From NCBI GenBank assembly GCA_026075535.2, contig AP026541.1:10540001-10604000 (forward strand): 64,000 nucleotides of DNA, in the 5' to 3' direction. This DNA is from Tricholoma matsutake (lineage: Eukaryota; Basidiomycota; Agaricomycetes; Agaricales; Tricholomataceae). The number at the start of each line of letters is the position of its first letter. The stretch's first letter is position 1. Shown in pieces: positions 37,139-46,937 of the stretch. The notes under the pieces are model-generated. The model did not search any database and was not told the origin of the DNA. It was given only the letters and a program-made list of their open reading frames with translations. The position numbers and the translations under genes were made by a program.

Positions 37139-37512
37139 GGGCCCAAACAATGCAGATCGCATCATTTGGGCCCTACATAAGTTTTTTTTTTGTTTGCTTT
37201 TTGTTTTTATAAACTAAATAACCTGTTTCTTTAGCTTTCTAGGTTATAATCTACTGGTAATGATGCCACCACCCACAAACGAGCCAACATGGGCCCACAT
37301 AAGTTTTTTTCATTTGCTTTTTGTTTTTATAAACTAACTAACTCGTTTCTTTAGTTTTATAGGTTATAATCTACTGGTAATGATGCCACCACCTGCAAAT
37401 GACCCAACGCGGGCCCAAACAACATGATCTGCATCGTTTGGGCCCTACGTAAGTTTTTTTCATTTGCTTTTTGTTTTTATAAACTAACTAACTCATTTCT
37501 TTTGTTTTATAG
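37139..37512 (+). repeat. Tandem hairpin-intron repeats in E3
   Basis: Three units share AAGTTTTTTT...GCTTTTTGTTTTTATAAACTAA and a CTAAC-TTTATAG tail. The first and third are preceded by full GGGCCCAAA hairpins (37139-37173, 37411-37445), the middle one by a half-site. Only the third keeps the GTAAGT donor (intron 37449-37512). The other two read CATAAGT, one G-to-A change away at a CpG. Confidence 0.7.
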
Positions 37513-37572
37513 GTTCTACTCTACTGGTAATGACGGCCCAATGCAAGACAACCCAACACACCAACCCCACAC

Positions 37573-37979
37573 CTACAAGCCCCTGCTTGTAGGGTGGATC
37601 GTGAGTGTGTGCAGTTGACGACGACAATGACGACGCCGCCTACCAGCACCAGGACCCCCAGAATGACCCAGACCCGACAACACCCGTGCCAACCCCCTCC
37701 TCCCCATCCAAATGGGATGTGAGGGTGTCGATAAAGGATAGGAGATGGCAGAGGGGTACCAGGAGACCTGCGGAGCAGGATACCCACCTGGTAAGCACCC
37801 ACCTACCCCCTCCATCGCATGCCACATCACTGACCCCTCCCCCCAACTGGAGACCCACAAAACTGACAACACACCCACCTCATGCCAATGAGCACCTGCT
37901 CATCGGGTGGATGGTGGGTACACCAGGGCTACAATGACCATGGCACCCATCCCCATGCCTATGAGCCTCTGCTTGTAGG
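37573..37979 (+). repeat. Three GAGCA/TGCTC-type hairpins in E3
   Basis: CTACAAGC-CCCT-GCTTGTAG (37573-37592), ATGAGC-ACCT-GCTCAT (37888-37903) and CTATGAGC-CTCT-GCTTGTAG (37959-37979). Stem bases differ between copies but stay paired, counting G-T. Each is followed by GGRTGG. Confidence 0.75.
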
Positions 37980-38061
37980 ATGGGTGCGGCTTGCTATGGC
38001 GATGGACGCATGCGAGGAGGGGTGGGCGACGACACCCACCCCAGACCCCATCCCCCAACCC

Positions 38062-38295
38062 CCCCTCCCCCACATTTTGTGTGGGGAGGGGTCTTTATTA
38101 TTTTTAATTTATCTCTGCCCCCCCCTTGCACCGAATGTGAGGGGTATATATATTGTAGCCCCCCCTTGCACTGAATGCAAGGGGTTTAGTTTTTTATGTA
38201 CATAGTAATAATCCCCCCCCCTCTCGCATCTTGCAAGAGGGGTTTTTTTTGTTTATTATTATATTATACCCACTCCCTCATGTCCTACACGAGGG
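38062..38295 (+). repeat. Array of five C-rich hairpins with T-runs
   Basis: Stems at 38062-38091, 38122-38144, 38162-38184, 38218-38242 and 38275-38295, spaced 40-60 nt. The third is a perfect 9-bp stem, CCCCTTGCA with TGCAAGGGG. Most are followed by an AT- or T-rich tract. The shape resembles terminator or RNA-end hairpins, but the role is unknown. Confidence 0.75.
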
Positions 38296-38399
38296 ATGTG
38301 GTTAATTAAAATTTTTTGATCTTAATTGTTTGAAAAATGCCTCCTCGAAGAATATGAAAAGTTGAGTCATAAATGAACCTTATATTGATCCCTAATAAG

Positions 38400-38486
38400 T
38401 CTCCTGTGGCTCAAGTGGTTGAGCACACTTGTTTGGTTCATCATGTGATTCCTTATTGTGAGGTCTTGAGTTCAATTCCTGCAGTA
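38400..38486 (+). other. tRNA-like sequence, right end of E3
   Basis: A-box TGGCTCAAGTGG at 38407-38418 with a perfect D-stem GCTC/GAGC, and B-box GAGTTCAATTCCT at 38468-38480. It faces the right end of the element, mirroring 36866-36942. Confidence 0.6.
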
Positions 38487-40479
38487 CACAAATTTATTTT
38501 GTGGGTGCTTTATGAAATTCACCAAGTCCAAAATCCTTTGAGCTCATATCTAATTGACTTATCATTTGGTTGAAATGCATTCCACTCGGACTCCACTCAG
38601 ACTCCACTCAGACTCCACCTGGACTCCAGTTGGACTCCAGTGGGGGATTGAACTCTACATGACTCAGTGTAGTTCAATTGGACTCCACTCAGACTCCACT
38701 CAGACTCCAGTTGGACTCTGGTCAGTCCAGTCGGAGTCCACTAGGACAGGTGGGGGACTGTAAAGTACTGGTGGTGTAGGTAAATTAACTTGTCATAATG
38801 TCGTGAGTCTGTGGGGCTAGACTTACATATTAGTTGTATAATAGTATATATTAGTTGTATATTAGTATATATTAGTTGTATTTTCTTGTAATGTAGATAC
38901 TTTTCCATGAGTATATACTACTGTGCAAAAACTGGTTGCAACCGATTGCAACCGGTTTTCAAATGGTTTTCAAATATTTACACAATGAGGCAACCGGCAA
39001 CCATAACAACCCTAAATGTGGGCAACCGCAACCAAAAAAAAGACTGGACCGAGGTTCAGTCCAGTTTGGTCTTATGGTATTTTTTGGTCCTGTAGACTGG
39101 ACCTTGAAACACTATGAACATGTTGCAGTCAGCAATGCCATTCCCTATCACGCTCACAATGAATTTCACACAATGCTTATCAGTACCTGGGGAAGACATA
39201 CATTCTGTGTTCACCAGCCTCAAGTAAGCTCACATTGCCAGATCTCTCCACTCACTAAACATAAACCTAGCATCTGACTCCACTCACACTGTGGAGCTGC
39301 CCATGTTCCCAATCCTAAGTCAGCTGTGCCTGAAGCTAAACAATATCAAAACTGCAACACATCACTATTCTCCACAATGCTGTATATGGGAAGCTGTGAC
39401 AGATACCCAGTTTATCATACACACACCACAGCTATGATCCCTATCAATCATCAGCAGCAACATCTCCGTCGCACATGTGGAATACCCTCTTCAGCTGAAC
39501 GAAGTAACATTGAACTTCCTACTTGTAGGATGTTGGTGGGGATGTCCACTTGATGGAGACCTTTCACATCACTCCCTCCAACACACACTGTTACATCCAA
39601 AGTCACTGTTCAATGACTTTCATGCTATAGCAGCAAGACTGATGCACCTCAACCTATTGCTGAAGATATCTTGGCTAGATGGTGTCAACAGCCTTCATTT
39701 TCCAAATTTAATCACCTTCAGCTTGCGCACAACCAGTATGTACCTTGTCCTATGACCTACTCCTGTCTTAAAGCTAGACATACCCAGACTCGAAAGAAGC
39801 AACATGTTCATATGCAACACAGGCACCATCAATTTTGTTGGAAGCTCCTTCCAGGCAAGCATAAAGGAGCTCATGCTGTGCACGCCTTGTTATGTTACAA
39901 AGAAAATGGGACAGGACTCAGACTCATGGAGCTGGACATGGGACAACTTTATTGTTCACTACCCAAGATTGGAGCAGGTCACCATTGGCATCCATGGAAT
40001 CCACCCATCTTTGCCAGCCCCACACATATGATGGGACAGAGTGAAAAGGCTCACACTTCTCATGGATGTTGGCATAGCAGATATGGTCACCCATGTAGAG
40101 TTGCCAATGTTAGAACAAGTTCTACTGATATATCCAGAGTGGCAGATGGAAGAGACTTCATATGCTGATGAAAGGGACAAACAGACATCAACCAGCAATG
40201 AAGAAAACAAAAGGCCCACCCTTGTTCAACCTACACCAAAACTGTTGGTCAGAAACATGATAAACGAGTACTACGAGATTGAGCATCAAAAGCTGTCTGC
40301 ACAATTTCCCAACCTTCACATCACCATATGTCACAACACAAGCTGACCAGACAAGGACTACTTCAAAGTTCTTAGCAGAGGAAAGGTACAGAACCCAAAT
40401 GAATGAACTGTTCTTGTCAATATGAACTTTATTGAATCTTGACCATGCAATCCGAGTAGAGTGTATGGCACAGATATGT

Positions 40480-41351
40480 AACACCTGCAATACGACCCAC
40501 TAAAAAAACAGATCACATGATTTTCTCATCACTTATATTTAGAGGCTCCTGGCTTGCGTCTAACAGCATGGCATGGTCATGATCATTTATTAAGTGTGAG
40601 GGAGGGTACTATACAGCTATATACAGCAAGAAATAGATCCCCCCTCCTGCAAATGTAAGGGGGGCAGGCAACAATATTAATTAAAACCAGAAAAAGAAAA
40701 AGAAACAACCCCATCCCCATACAAGGGGGTCACAATGCAGCTGCTGTCATCCCTGGTGCTATCGTTGTTGTCACTATCCACTTGTCATTGTCCCACTCCA
40801 TCTCCATTGTTGCTGCTCGTTTCACTGGATGAGCAGTCACTCGGGTGGTGGCTGTCATCATCTCATCATCCCCTCATCATTGTGGTTGTTGTGCAGTGGG
40901 GGAGCTGGGTCCTCCTGTTGTCCCTGTCTGCATTGGTGTCCCTGCCTCCATCATTGTTGTTGTTGTTGTCCCCCACTCCATTGTCATTATTGTTGCTGTG
41001 CTGTCATTGTCATTGTTTTGCCTGCTCCTCATTGCTGCCCATGTCCACCCTGCAAGCAGTCGATCATGGCGGCGGTACCTCATCATCCCATCCCTGTCCT
41101 CATTTTGTCATTGTCTTCTGTCCTTGCACTGCCCATCAACCCTGTGAGCAGTTGCTCGCAGCAGCAGCAGGGAATGCTGGGTAATGCCCACTGTCCTGTT
41201 GTTGTCCCCCATGATGTCGTAGAGGATGGTGCCACCCAGTACCCAATGGTGGAAGCTGAACATTGAGATTGTGATGGTGTCCATGTTTGTCTGTACATGT
41301 GATGAGAAAGATCATGTGATCTGTTTTCCAGCGGGTCGGATTGCTTGAGAC
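40480..41351. mobile_element. TIR element E8 with 9-bp TSD (MULE-like)
   Basis: About 53-bp inverted termini, ~80-85% identical by eye over 46 bp and sharing AACAGATCACATGAT, are flanked by the 9-bp direct repeat CAGATATGT (40471-40479, 41352-41360). A 9-bp TSD points to Mutator-like rather than hAT. The interior is strand-asymmetric TGTTGTTGTC-type sequence with GAGCA hairpins near 40829 and 41142 and a C-rich hairpin near 40640, as in the hAT-like elements. There is no coding sequence. Confidence 0.8.
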
Positions 41352-41689
41352 CAGATATGTGTAGTATATTGATTGTTTCAACAAGCTATCTTGGGTAGCG
41401 GAGAAACCCACTTCTCACAGGTTTTAGACCATCCTTAAATTGTCAAAAGGATGTGAACATGGACACTTAGAACAGATAAGGCCTAAACTGAATTTCACTG
41501 CACATTAGCAATCACTGGGTTGGCTATCCTTTTTGGTACAAAAGTCATGTGTCAGAATACCCACTGGCTTTGAAATTTGTGAGCGACTGACTTTGAAATG
41601 AAAGCCTCTGATATTCACACACTGACTGGCTATCACCACACTGATAGATGCTGACTCCTTGTTTCTGTGGGGGCTCAAGTATATAAGAC

Positions 41690-42395
41690 CGAGTCCTCAA
41701 TACTGAGAACTCAGAATTGACATCTTGAGTTTAACTCCAGTCATTTTATGCAAGGCCTGCCAAAATTTTGATACAAAAAGTTTATCTTGGTCTGACACAA
41801 TGTCTTTCAGGAGGCCATTTTCACAGTACCACTCATTGAAAAACAGCACCACCAGCTCATTGGCCAAAATATCTGTCCTTGTTGGTACTAGTCTGATGCC
41901 ACTGTTAAGCCTGTCTGTGAAAGTTACAATGGAATTGAAACCTCCATCTTCTGGTAGAGGGCTGATGAAGTCTATTGCCACAGAATCTCCCCATTGGTCC
42001 AGAATGGGTAATGGGTGCAGTGGTCCCATCAGTTTTTTTGTAGGTGCCTTGTTTCACTGGCAGTCAGCACATAAGCTTGCTCTAAGTCACACTGCATATT
42101 AGGCCAATAGAATGACTCTCACAATGACCCATAAGATTTAGAGAATCCAAAATGCCCTAATATGTTGTGAGCAAGATGGAAAAGTGACTCACATACCTTA
42201 GTGTTCCATGGGATGATCAGGTGGTCCCCAGTGTACAGGAGACCATGCTCTCACTTCAGATACTGTGGGGCAACAATGGAACATCCAAAAAACACTTACA
42301 CTAGGGGTCTCCTGTGTACCTGGATCAGATTGCCTCCAGGAGCTCATTGTCTGCTGTGATTGAGAGCATAGCCCTGACAACTGGAATTTCCTATT
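41690..42395 (-). pseudogene. Gypsy integrase fragment
   Basis: Minus strand: AMLSITADNELLEAI, then an HHCC-like stretch (HLAHNILGHFGF...SFYWPNM), then GPLHPLPI, WGDSVAIDFISPLPEDGGFNSIVTFTDRLNS and ENGLLKDIVSDQDKLFVSKFWQALHK. Two catalytic aspartates (DFI, SDQDKLF) are visible; the segment ends before the Glu. It differs from the two chromodomain gypsy elements in the window and pairs with the RNase H at 42640-43325. Confidence 0.85.
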
Positions 42396-42585
42396 TAGCG
42401 CTTTGAGGTCCAGTCCTTAGAACCAGACAAGGACCAAGGACCAAACTGAACCTTAAACTGGCCCTATAGGACTGCAGCTAGTGGTTATAGTTGGTTCAAA
42501 GGCAGTTATGGTCTCAGTCCTTCAAGATCTGTGCCTGTGCCCAGACTGTCCAGAACTGAACTTTTGGTTTGGGTTGCCAAGGTGC
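42396..42585. mobile_element. hAT-like terminus E10
   Basis: Starts TAGCGCTTTGAGGTCCAGT and continues with subterminal CCAGTCC-type words for ~190 bp, then stops matching. The 8 bp before it is TTCCTATT. It is probably one end of the same element whose other end begins at 43326. Confidence 0.75.
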
Positions 42586-42639
42586 ATAATCAATCATATT
42601 GATGCATAATGCATGTTGAGTCAATGATTGCCCATTGAG

Positions 42640-43325
42640 TGTTAGGTTTCAATTGAAGAACAAAATTGACAACGGTTCTCAAAAAGAAAATTGACTACTT
42701 TTCACATGTGGAAAAAAACAACAACCTGTGATTCTCATTAGTTTCTGGAGGGGCTGTAACATGCCTTTGATGAAATCAAGCATGTGGTTGTTAGCTGTGA
42801 GTGCCTCACAACCATTGATTTTACTCTCATGCTGGGCCATAAAGTTTTCAAAACAATGGATGCTAGCGACTACCAATCAGGCACAGTCCTCTCTTTTGGG
42901 AAATCTTGGGAGACCATGCAGCCAGTTGCTTTCAACTCAATGATGTTTAAAGGTGCAGAATACAACTACCCAGTGCATGAGAAGGAAATGCTGCCTATTG
43001 TTGCTCTGATCTGGTTGGAATTCCATTTCTTATGTATACTGACCATAAAACTCTGGAAATTTTTGAGGTGCAGTGTGACCTCAGCAGAAGACAAGTGCAT
43101 TGGATGGAATTCATGTCTCCATATGATTGTAGAATTGTTTACATGAAGGGTGAAGATAATACCATCACAGATGCCTTGTCATGCACCTCATTTGAACTAG
43201 ACACTGATTCTTCCATCCCATATCCTTCTGACAACAAGGCTCTGGTGGCTTGTGTGTATGATAAGGGAGATAACTGGTTCAGCTGTGCATACATTCTTAC
43301 TGATCCTTTCACCATTCAACAGGAA
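42640..43325 (+). pseudogene. Gypsy RNase H fragment, opposite orientation
   Basis: Plus strand: FDEIKHVVVSCECLTTIDFT, MDASDYQSGTVLSFGKSWETMQP (RNase H DAS), MFKGAEYNYPVHEKEMLPI, YTDHKTLEIFEVQCDLSRRQVHWMEF and YMKGEDNTITDALS. It is the part of pol immediately upstream of the integrase at 41690-42395, but on the other strand. It ends exactly at the hAT-like terminus at 43326. Confidence 0.88.
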
Positions 43326-43913
43326 TAGTGCTTTGAGGTCCAGTCCTTTGACCATTTCGGCCAGAACTGGGACTGGACCAGTTCTATATATCTCACAAAG
43401 TTACCAAAAACCAGACCAGACCACTACAGTTTTGAGTGGTTACTGGACCAGTTTTAATCAGTCCAGAACTTAAACTGGTCAGGACTGGTTATTGACTTAC
43501 TGCTTACAACTATACAACACTATCTACTAACTACTTAGTCCTATAGTAAGAAATGAAAAAGAAATGAGATAATGAACAAAGAAAACACAGCACAATCCAC
43601 CCCATGAGCAGTGGCTTATGAGGCTGGATGTGGGGTGCAGTGTTGGTGTTGGCCCCCACTGTTGTTGGCATGTTGTCAATGGTGTTGGCATTGGCATTGG
43701 CCCCATCATTGTTGTCGGTCTTGGTCTTGGTCATTGTTGGTGCTGGCACTGTCATGGTCATCATTGGTGTTGGTGTTGGCCCCATCATGGTCATCCCTGG
43801 CATTGGTGTTGGTCCCATGGTTGTTGTTGGTGTTGGCATGTTGTCCATGGTGTTGGCATTGGCCCCATTGTTGTTGTCGGAATTGGCTGTTGTTGTTGGT
43901 GTTGGCATTGGCC
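43326..43913. mobile_element. hAT-like element E7, left part
   Basis: Begins TAGTGCTTTGAGGTCCAGT, followed by CCAGT/GGACC words, an AT-rich stretch, the hairpin CATGAGCAGTGGCTTATG (43603-43620) and TTGG(C/T)-rich sequence. It is interrupted at 43914 by element E4. Its continuation after E4 lies in the inverted segment at about 49306-49081. Confidence 0.8.
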
Positions 43914-44099
43914 CAGTACTTTACACTCCCCCACATGTCCATGTGCACTCCGCATGGACTAGCTTGGACTCCACACAGATTAGCTCAGACTCCACACAGA
44001 CTAGCTAGGACTCTACACAGATTCCACACAGACAGATGCCAGGTAATTAATTGTCAACTTGAATTTTTCAAGGCCATCGCTGCACAAAAGTTTTGTACT

Positions 44100-44176
44100 A
44101 AGAGCAGGGTTGAACCCTCAACCTCAAGGTCACAACAATGTTATCACACAACAAATTAACCACTCTGCCTTACAGG
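44100..44176 (-). other. tRNA-like sequence, left end of E4
   Basis: Minus strand A-box-like GGCAGAGTGGTTAA and B-box GGGTTCAACCC (44107-44118). It faces the element's left end. The cloverleaf is imperfect. Confidence 0.6.
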
Positions 44177-44400
44177 CAATGATAAACAAACACTTTATGT
44201 TATTTATTAACTATTTAAAATACTTTCAACATCAAAAAAAACAAGGATGCCCCCACAATGGGGGACATTTTATTGGTAGTATTAGATACAAAAAAAGTTG
44301 CCCCCCTGCCAAAGACGGGGGCAGTAGACTATAGAATAAAATAAAATAACCCACCATCTCACTAGCATGCAAGATGGCAGGGGCTGCACCCACAAACCAC

Positions 44401-44900
44401 CCTATGAGCAGATGCTCGTAGGCATGGGGCAGGTGCATTCATCATCAGCCCTCTCTTGTGGCTCCCTCTCATCCCCCTCGCCATCCCCTGTTGGTCTGTA
44501 TGCACCCCCCTTCCTCCCTACTAGCAGTTGCTCATAGTGGAGGGGTGTGGTGCCATGGGTGTCCTGTTGTCTTTTGTTGGCCATCTTCTCATCGTTGTTC
44601 CACCCACCATCCACCCCATGAGCAGTTGCTCATGAGGCTGGGGGTGGGTGGCTTGTCGTCGTTGTCATTCCACCCATGATCCACCCCACAAGGAGTTGCT
44701 TGTGAGGCTGGGGGTGGGTGGTGTGTCATCATTGTCTCCTGTCCCTGTGCCTGGGCATCGTTCCACCCGCATTCCACCCTACAAGCAGTTGCCTGTGAGG
44801 CTGGGGGTGGGTGGCTTGTCATTGTTGTCATTCCACCCATGATCCACCCCATGATACACCCCACGAGCAGTTGCTCATGAGGCTGGGGGTGGGTGGCTTG
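44401..44900 (+). repeat. Cluster of GAGCA/TGCTC hairpins with tandem ~80-bp units
   Basis: Stems at 44401-44422, 44518-44537, 44617-44634, 44687-44704, 44780-44797 and 44862-44879. The last four sit in ~80-bp units ending GAGGCTGGGGGTGGGTGG. The stem CATGAG...CTCATG in one copy is CACAAG...CTTGTG in another, so paired positions change together. Confidence 0.85.
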
Positions 44901-45129
44901 TCATCATTCATTGCTTTGGGCACGTCAGTGTGACATGGCACAAGTACGGAGGTTGGTGGGTGCTTACTAGGCAGGTATCCCCCTTCTGGGGTCTCCTGGT
45001 ATCCCTCAGCACCCTCCTAGCCCATGTCGACAGCCTCACATCCCATTTGAACAGGGAGGGGGATTGGGTGACCATGCATGTGTGTTGCATATTTTTCACG
45101 GTCAGCAGTCATCACCATGACTGTACAAC

Positions 45130-45361
45130 CTAAAAATTAATAAAATAAAATTAGTTACTTAATAAAAAGAAAAAGAAAACTTACTTGGGGCCCAAACAAC
45201 AGTTATCATCATTTAGGCCCGTTGCATTGGCATGGCTCATTGGGTCCCACTGCATCAGCTCAGCTAGTTTGCTAATAAAATAGTTAGTTCATAAAAATAA
45301 AGCAAGAAATGTAAAAAATACTTACCTGGGGCCCAAATGACGTCCAATGTCATTTGGGCCC
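45130..45361 (-). other. Hairpin-intron modules in E4
   Basis: Intron-like 45130-45184 (GTAAGT...TTTTTAG) preceded by the hairpin at 45188-45220, and intron-like 45272-45325 (GTAAGT...CTAAC...ATTAG) preceded by the hairpin at 45329-45361 (GGGCCCAAATGAC with GTCATTTGGGCCC). Confidence 0.7.
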
Positions 45362-45582
45362 ATTTGTTCCATGCTGTTTGTTGCTGTTGGTGCAAGAGGC
45401 ATTGGAGCCAGGGGCTGACTGGGTGGTGGTGGTGGTAGAGGGAGGTGGGAGGCAGTGGTGTCAAGAGTGGTGGTGGTGGTCAGCAAAAATGTTGATCAAC
45501 AACATGTCTTGAACTTGCATGTGAGTCACGTGATTCAAATAAGGACAGTTAGATAATCCAATTGTTTGCACCTACTGACAAT

Positions 45583-45662
45583 GGCTCTGTGGTGTAGTGG
45601 TTAACTGCTGCTATTTATGCTTGGCGACAAGGCTTGGGGTTCAATTCTACTTCAGTACATCA
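45583..45662 (+). other. tRNA-like sequence, right end of E4
   Basis: A-box TGGTGTAGTGGTTAA (45590 on) and B-box GGGTTCAATTCTA (45637-45649), followed by a TTTTT run at about 45663. It faces outward, towards the right terminus, and is the most complete Pol III-like unit of the four. Confidence 0.65.
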
Positions 45663-45829
45663 TTTTTCTGTAGTCAACTGAGCCTCTGCTATGCATCCAT
45701 GGACTTGACTTGGACTCGACTCGGATATGTATCTGTCTGAGTCCATCTGAGTCCAAGTAAATTGATGTGACTCAGACAAAGTCTGTGTGCACTCCAAGTA
45801 AAAGTCCAAAAATAGCTTGGACTCTCTAG

Positions 45830-46308
45830 TAGGGCAAGGCAGGGGTTACCCCTGGGTGTCAAATCTCATACCCTTACCCCTACCCCTGAACACCCTACCC
45901 TTAGGGGTAAGGGTATGGAAACATATAAGGGTTGCCAAGGGTATGGGAAGGGTACAAGGGTTTGGCACAAAATCAACATATTTAGAGCAAAATTCATTTG
46001 AAAAGTGTTGATAACTATTGTATTTACTATTAATATCACATATTAATGCCTCTTATTAACATATGAAAGCCATTATCATGTTGGACAATCCCAAAATCTG
46101 AATTTAATTGATGAAAATCTTGAATATGAGTCTTTGTAGCTTAAAAAATCAAATGATATTCTTACATAAGCATACCCCTGGCATACCCCTGTACCCTTAG
46201 TAAGGGTACAGGGGTATGCAAGGGTATGAACTTCCAAACCCCTACCCTTACCCCTCATACCCTTAGCCCAAAAACACAAGGGTATACCCCTACCCCTGCC
46301 TTGCCTTA
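45830..46308. mobile_element. 479-bp hAT-like MITE E5
   Basis: TIRs TAGGGCAAGGCAGGGGT and TAAGGCAAGGCAGGGGT (complement of the right end) are flanked by the perfect 8-bp TSD CTCTCTAG (45822-45829, 46309-46316). Subterminal regions are full of ACCCCTA/TAGGGGT words in inverted order. Non-coding. Confidence 0.93.
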
Positions 46309-46335
46309 CTCTCTAGGGGTCCGAGCAACTGCTAT

Positions 46336-46937
46336 TGTTAAGACTATAGGTCTTTAACTCAGCCTTGGCTTTGTATGTCACAGTTGGAGGCTTTCCAGCT
46401 GTCTCGGTATCGCACTAGGAGGCTTTCCTAGTGTATCGGGCTTCTGGCCTTCACTTGGGTACTTCCTCAAGTCATTACGGCTATTCGTACTCAGAGGCTT
46501 TCTGAGTAGACTGTCGGTTCATGTATCACAGTTGGAGGCTTTCCAACTGTCGAGTTCGAGTTATCACAGCTAGGGGCTTCCTAAGCTGTCGAGTGTTCTG
46601 GTTGAGTCTAAGACTGTTGTTTGAATTAGGTCAAGCTAAGCAATACAGGCAGTATTACTGTAGCTTATATATGGTTCAGAGATGTCTATTGTCCAATTGG
46701 AATATGAGATCCTTGTCAAGTAATAATAGAAAGAACAATAGAACAATAAGCCTCATGCCTAGCATGAGGCATCCGATGTCAAGGGATGCTGCAGCGCAGC
46801 ATGTCAAATGGTGGGAGTCAGGCATTGAAGCATCTCCTGTCAGAATGAGTCAAGTTGAATGCGAAGGAAAAATGAAATACCCAGCCTTGCCGGCATACGT
46901 CTGGTTGTCCTGGGTTACGATAACAAAAATCGTAACA
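46336..46937 (-). repeat. Ga 3' LTR
   Basis: 602 bp, the same length as the copy at 50720-51321 and its reverse complement apart from scattered differences, several of them CG versus TG. It contains an internal inverted AGCCTCATGCCTAGCATGAGGC hairpin. Confidence 0.95.

Larger units (their letters stand above)
36657..38770. mobile_element. hAT-like element E3 nested in E2
   Basis: Ends read GAGGTCTTTACACTCCCCC (left) and CAGTACTTTACAGTCCCCC (complement of the right end), flanked by the 8-bp TSD GTGGTGTA (36649-36656, 38771-38778). Inside each end lies a block of GGACTCC/GGAGTCC words, then an outward-facing tRNA-like sequence. The centre has three intron-like repeats (37174-37512), three GAGCA/TGCTC hairpins (37573, 37888, 37959) and five C-rich hairpins (38062-38295). 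Confidence 0.92.
34903..39114. mobile_element. hAT-like element E2 (4.2 kb)
   Basis: Terminal inverted repeats TAGTGTTTTAAGGTCCAGT and the complement of ACTGGACCTTGAAACACTA are flanked by the perfect 8-bp TSD TGAACATG (34895-34902, 39115-39122). Subterminal regions are full of CCAGT, GGTCC and GCAACC words in inverted arrangement. The interior has hairpin/intron modules at 35132-35900 and a second complete element (36657-38770). No transposase is visible. Confidence 0.93.
34641..40346 (+). pseudogene. Second unrecognised gene, split by element E2
   Basis: An open frame 34693-34905 (DEQSFYEDWLSLHHTDSQFCN, then HGPSSNFLEAYGMFRSWVEHMN) runs into the 8-bp TSD of E2 and continues in frame after 39122 to a GTAAGC donor near 39223. 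Later pieces reach a clean C-terminal frame at 40041-40346 (MVTHVELPMLEQVLLIYPEWQ, then LLVRNMINEYYEIEHQKL). Stops lie between. No family was recognised; a transposon-borne gene is as likely as a host gene. Confidence 0.4.
43914..46335. mobile_element. hAT-like element E4, left and central part
   Basis: Starts CAGTACTTTACACTCCCCC after the TSD copy CATTGGCC (43906-43913). The matching right terminus (GAGGTCTTTACTGTCCCCC, 49315 onwards) and second TSD copy (49307-49314, complement) sit in the inverted block. Same terminus family as E3. It holds tRNA-like sequences near both ends, five-plus GAGCA hairpins and two intron modules, and was itself hit by E5, E6 and the gypsy Ga. Confidence 0.88.

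Noticed and set aside
40735..41266. Overlapping plus-strand frames of 145-149 codons in E8
   Set aside because: Low-complexity TTGTTGTC repeats read in three frames; not coding.
43611..44159. 182-codon Trp/His/Val-rich frame
   Set aside because: It crosses from E7 into E4 across a TSD and is made of GTTGGTGTTGGC repeats.
36866..45662. Functional tRNA genes
   Set aside because: A and B boxes are present but acceptor and anticodon stems do not pair properly; called tRNA-like only.
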